From Siniperca chuatsi (Eukaryota > Chordata > Actinopteri > Centrarchiformes > Sinipercidae): 64,000 nucleotides of DNA. The notes under the pieces are model-generated. The model made no database searches, had not been told where the DNA came from, and worked only from the letters and a program-made list of their open reading frames with translations. The stretch covers positions 22,975,082-23,039,081 of the forward strand of contig NC_058057.1 of assembly GCF_020085105.1 (NCBI RefSeq), written 5' to 3'. The position numbers and the translations under genes were made by a program. Positions 59,901 through 64,000 of the stretch are shown one piece after another (position 1 is the stretch's first letter; the number at the start of each line of letters is the position of its first letter).

Positions 59901-62900
59901 TTACCAGTTGTCCAAGAAGTCGAATCCAGTCTTCAGGATGTTGCTGCTTGTGTTGAACTGAGGGGTGGGAGCGAGGGGGCAGGAGGTTGGGAGAGACAGA
60001 GAGAATGTGTTAAGCACTGTCAAAGGCTGGAGAAACAGTTCAGTACATTACGACTGGCTATTAGAAACAACTAGTATTCATAGGTTTTTTTGATTATTGT
60101 ACTCCATATAATATGAAGGATTGATAGTGGACTAATTCAATGACGACTTGTTTTTACTAATTTTATTGGATTTATCTTTTTCGGACCTCCTACAATGGAT
60201 TTATTGTATCAGTATTGGCTGGATTTCTACTGTTTTGTTAAAATTTTATTCTCACTTCTGTATTTGCCTTCCTCCTACCTACGACCATTGAAAGTGATGA
60301 AATCTCTCTTTTAATTGCATTCCTTATCCCTCGTGAACGAAGGCTTTCTGTCAAGTTTTCACTTATCTTGTTAGGATGCTTTAACACCTAACTTGATTGG
60401 TTTGGCTTGTTTAGGCTGGTGTGAAAGCTGTGAATCAAACTCTGGTGCAGACTAAACAACCAGACAGATTCTGAGGGGGTTGGTTTGGTTTGGTTCCAGT
60501 TGGACTGTGGTGCGGTTAATTTGTGGTATAAAAGCGAAACAGACCAAACACAGGACTGTGTAAAAGTTGATATATGATTTTAGCAGGACTTCAAAAGCTA
60601 AACTACTATTAAATCCACCTTCTGATTGTGAAGAAATGTCAAATAATCTTTTTTTAGTGATTTATATCATTATGCAAGATCATTTGGTAACCATGGTATC
60701 ATGTTTGGCTGAGTGCTGAGAGTGAAGAGGTGTCCTACTCCAAGTGTTTTTACAGTTACTCAATAACAATTGAGAGAAATATAGCAGCAACTAATATCCA
60801 TCACTCTTAATATAACAGTACAAGATACAGTAAAGTGCTGCATGACTTGTTTTCTCTGAAGTTTGATTTAGCCACATGGGTCCATGTAGCACTGATGATA
60901 AAGGATCACCAAAACCCATTACATGTCAGTCCATATAACCTAATATTTACAGCTATTTGTATTCAGTCAGTGTGAACAAAATTTCAAATTTCACAGCAGG
61001 TATTTGCCTTTTATTTTCTCTGTAGACATAAGGAATGTGATTTTGTGGCTTTGAATCCATTACTGCTGCATTTCACAATATCCAAAGCAAACGTACTTAG
61101 AAACCGTGCTCGTGTCACTCTGAAATCTGTTTCAGAACTCACCTGGGCAAAGGTGGGGCTAGTGGGTGAACCTTCTTCCCCTTTCTCTCTCTCCACACTG
61201 GTGGGGTGGTTGGAGGGCTTGGACATGAGGCTGGAGGAAAACACTTCATTCAGGGTGTTGCTGACCGACGGCAGGGTGCTCTGAGATCGCTCCCAGCCTG
61301 CAACTGACGAGGACACGTTGACAGGTGGGGCTGGGTTTGGCGAAATGGAGATGGATGCTGGTGTTGCACTAACAGCGACGGCGACAGGGGGTTGTGGAGC
61401 AGGAGGTTTGGGTGCTCGCTGCTTGGTGGACTTTGTATGAGCTGGAGGGTGGACATCTGCTGCCTCAGGCTCCTTGGAGGTGACAGAGGTCTCCTGTAGA
61501 AAAATTAATTTACTGCTGGCACTTTCAGTATTACTGATACACTTAATATTAGATTTTAAAGGTTTTTTTTAACATTAAACACATGTTTAAGATAACTTAG
61601 TACAAAAAGAACAAATGTTGAGGTTTTGAAATTGTTAAGAAACTGAATGTCACAAAGAGGGGCTGCACATTTGTTGATATTTCCTTTAGGCTTCTTGTAT
61701 GAGCATGGCGAGCTATGTAGATGGTTGATGAGGCTTGTACAATGCCCAATCACAGCAACAACAAATGTACAGGAAAGTAGAAAAGGAAGAACAGCAGAGT
61801 AGAAACCATCTGGGCATCATTGTTGCTTTTATTTTACTGCAAATTGGCTGCATTCACCATCTGCTTCTCTGATATGTGTGGTGGCTTCACAGATGCCAGT
61901 TATCTCAGCTTCAGGCTAGATTATATTTCAGGATACACAGCTTGATATGACAAGTGACAAGTGTTGGGGTGGGAACTTGCTTTCAAGCTGTTTGTTAGAA
62001 ACTATACAGACCAGAAATGCAATGTGCGTGCCAAAATATATGAACAAAAATGTTTGGCAGCTGTTACTTGAATTGAAAATGCCACTAGATAGTGAGAAAC
62101 TCTGGTGCTTACCTGTCGGAGGTAGGAGGGGAGGGATTTCTCTCCTTTCTCGAGGGATTTGATCTGGCTGGGGGTTAGGGACTGGAATTCAGCTTGCTCT
62201 CCTTCGAGTCTGGACCTCTCAGCGCTGATCTTCCAGAAAGACGACTCTTCCTCTTGCCTCCGTCCCTCGCTGACAGACACCTTCACAATCACACAATAAC
62301 ACATATGATTTAAACTTTCCTAAGATTAGGCACTGTATTCATTAAACATACAATTGCTGGTATCAATTTTATCTAATAATTTCTGCTTAAAATATGATTA
62401 AAGGTAAGGTAAAGCTTAACCAAAGATCAATTCCTACTGGAGATATGTACCATTCAAACAAGCCAACAATGCACTATTTATGGATCTAGCAGACTGTTGT
62501 TATGGGACAAACACTGTGCTAACCAAACATAAACCACATTTTTACGTTGTCAAACTGTTAGCCTCTTTAACATAGAATTGAGAAATAACATTACCACATC
62601 CCCACACATAAATGTGTCATGTTAGGTTTGGTTATTTAAAACATTCTCTCTAACCTGCCATGTTGCTCTAAATGTTTTTGTTATAAGTAAACCATTGATA
62701 ACATCTTAAGAACTAAACTGGTATTATTAATCTTAGTGTGTGAAGAGGCATACTGAGATTTTCTTGATCACACACTAAGCAACCAGGTGAACCAAACGTC
62801 CTCACTGTCCATCCCAAAGGCTCAGAGATGCTTTGACAAATTGCCTATTTCAGTCCAAAGCTTGATTGATTAACTAGGCTTGATTACATTCTCCTCTCCT

Positions 62901-63561
62901 GTTATATATTGATTATACAAAACCAAGTCAAACATTAAACTATATCTCCAGTAACATATGATGAGTTAAGTGTTTATTTCCTTTCAAACCAAAATATAGA
63001 AATTAAAACAATCACAGCACACTCCTTATCATACCTTGGCTCCTGGTGTACTCTTGCCAAGCTGGCTGGAATGAGGAACCTTTACAGCCTTTGAGTCTGC
63101 CTGCAAGGCTGAGATCCCCTGGTCTGCAGAGCCTGATGTCAAGCTGAAATCCAACTGGCTCTGAAAGATGGGAGCAAAGTTTACAACAATATCTCACAAC
63201 TCCTGCTTGTAATTAGCAAGCAAAAATATTAAATATTGTCTGGTTCTTAAATTGGGGGATTTGATCTTTGATTCTGTATTATTATATAATACAGAATATG
63301 AAAAATAAATTGTTGGTCAGATGAAACAAACAATTTTAAGATGCCACATTGGCATTTGTCACTTTTTGACATTTTATAGACTACATGATCAGTTATTGAA
63401 AAAGTAATAAACACATTAATCTATAATAACAATAGCAGCCATACAATAATGTGCCAAATTTCTTCCCAGAGTCACTTGTCGGACTTAAACTTAACCTGAA
63501 TATTTTTTACCTTTGTTTCCCATGAGAAGGGGGCAGAATGCTCATCTTGCCAGGTAATATC
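59901..63561 (-). CDS. C1orf198: C1orf198 homologue, 3' part (5 exons in window, 250 codons)
   Basis: Minus-strand coding exons are 63511-63561, 63035-63160, 62113-62280, 61143-61493 and 59901-59957, all phase 0, ending in TAA. Conserved blocks against human C1orf198, in order: [17 protein letters not shown] (human [17 protein letters not shown]), [36 protein letters not shown], and the tail [15 protein letters not shown] (human [16 protein letters not shown]). The 117-codon penultimate exon is low-complexity Pro/Ser/Ala-rich and poorly conserved. The N-terminal exon or exons, up to the KVVRFGDE region in human, lie beyond 64000. Function is unknown; the protein appears soluble and mostly disordered. 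The acceptor of the 62280 exon is weak in pyrimidines but keeps the frame. Confidence 0.94.
63218..63442 (+). repeat. Dispersed repeat family C, partial copy 6 (C1orf198 intron)
   Basis: AGCAAGCAAAAATATTAAAT, ATTGTCTGGTTCTTAAAT, GACATTTTATAGACTACATG and an AATAGCAGCC end. The left end overlaps the intron just beyond the 63160 exon. Confidence 0.6.
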
Positions 63562-64000
63562 CTTAACAGAAACACAGTGTGAAGTTACAATTTCTTCTTA
63601 AGGGCTTTCCTTAAATCATAAACCAATGTAGCTTATACAAAGTCAAATTGTTTAAATGTTTTGCCTTTTTGTAAAAAAAACAAAACAAAAAAAACATAAA
63701 AATAATGGCAACCATAACCAATATTTTCTGAGACAGCATGTATTCAACAAATCATTATGTTCTACAAATGGGAGCCTGTTGTAAGTCTATCTAACATAAT
63801 GTAGTTTTGTTTCACTATTAGGCCTAATTTTTATCTATTTATCTAACGTTATAGGTTATCAATAATTTCTGGTTGTGACTAAAATTCACGTGTAGCTAGC
63901 TTACGTATCAGGCAGCCACTGTGACGTATACCAACATATTTCAACGGCTACGTGGCTAGTTAGCAACCATGACAACACAGGCTATTCCTCTAAAAATACT
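63562..64000 (-). other. C1orf198 upstream intron, truncated by the window edge
   Basis: No coding similarity to the C1orf198 N-terminus is seen here, so its first exon or exons must lie to the right of the window. Confidence 0.6.

Noticed and set aside
1-64000. CRISPR arrays, bacterial operons, phage or viral genes
   Set aside because: Gene structure is eukaryotic throughout; no regularly spaced direct repeats with unique spacers and no viral coding sequence were seen.

Overview
The window looks like nuclear DNA of a ray-finned fish, most likely a percomorph teleost. It has intron-rich genes with GT-AG splice sites, protein matches to vertebrate families, many short DNA-transposon derivatives typical of spiny-rayed fish, and a two-selenocysteine selenoprotein known from aquatic animals. 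All calls come from reading the sequence and from remembered family sequences; nothing was searched.

Layout. 1-9439 holds no gene I can support, only repeats and probable arv1 3' UTR. arv1 (minus, 9440-13869, 5 exons, 239 aa) lies head to head with ttc13 (plus, 15080-34839, 23 exons, 826 aa). The 1.2 kb between their start codons should be a shared promoter; it carries ETS-like and ZNF143-like sites and an inserted hAT-type element. Selenoprotein L (plus, 40049-46283, 9 exons, 303 aa) follows, with two in-frame TGA codons forming a Sec-x-x-Sec motif and a candidate SECIS hairpin 108 bases after the stop. A C-type lectin gene closely resembling CLEC11A comes next (minus, 48358-52738, 5 exons, 270 aa), then the 3' five coding exons of a C1orf198 homologue (minus, 59901-63561), which runs off the right edge.

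The most unusual finding sits between ttc13 and selenoprotein L. At about 39257-39530 there is a decayed copy of selenoprotein L exon 6, with both TGA codons of the UxxU motif still present, followed at once by a decayed copy of the last coding exon of ttc13 with its splice acceptor. The order gene ttc13, relic selL, relic ttc13, gene selL is what an old tandem duplication of the ttc13-selL pair would leave after losing the two inner copies.

Repeats are abundant. Three elements have readable ends: a hAT-type MITE with a perfect 8-bp target duplication (6484-7010), a second hAT-type MITE downstream of selL (47031-47414) and a piggyBac-type MITE with TTAA duplications (58402-58934). There is also a long-terminal-inverted-repeat element with an internal minisatellite (38340-38957), a foldback in selL intron 1, several dispersed families present two to six times, and LINE fragments in ttc13 introns.

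The genes do not form one pathway. ARV1 is an ER membrane protein of sterol and GPI handling, TTC13 a secretory-pathway TPR protein, SelL a thioredoxin-fold redox protein, CLEC11A a secreted growth-factor-like lectin, and C1orf198 is of unknown function. In human, ARV1, TTC13 and C1orf198 are neighbours on 1q42, so the window keeps that order but has selL and the clec11a-like gene between ttc13 and C1orf198.
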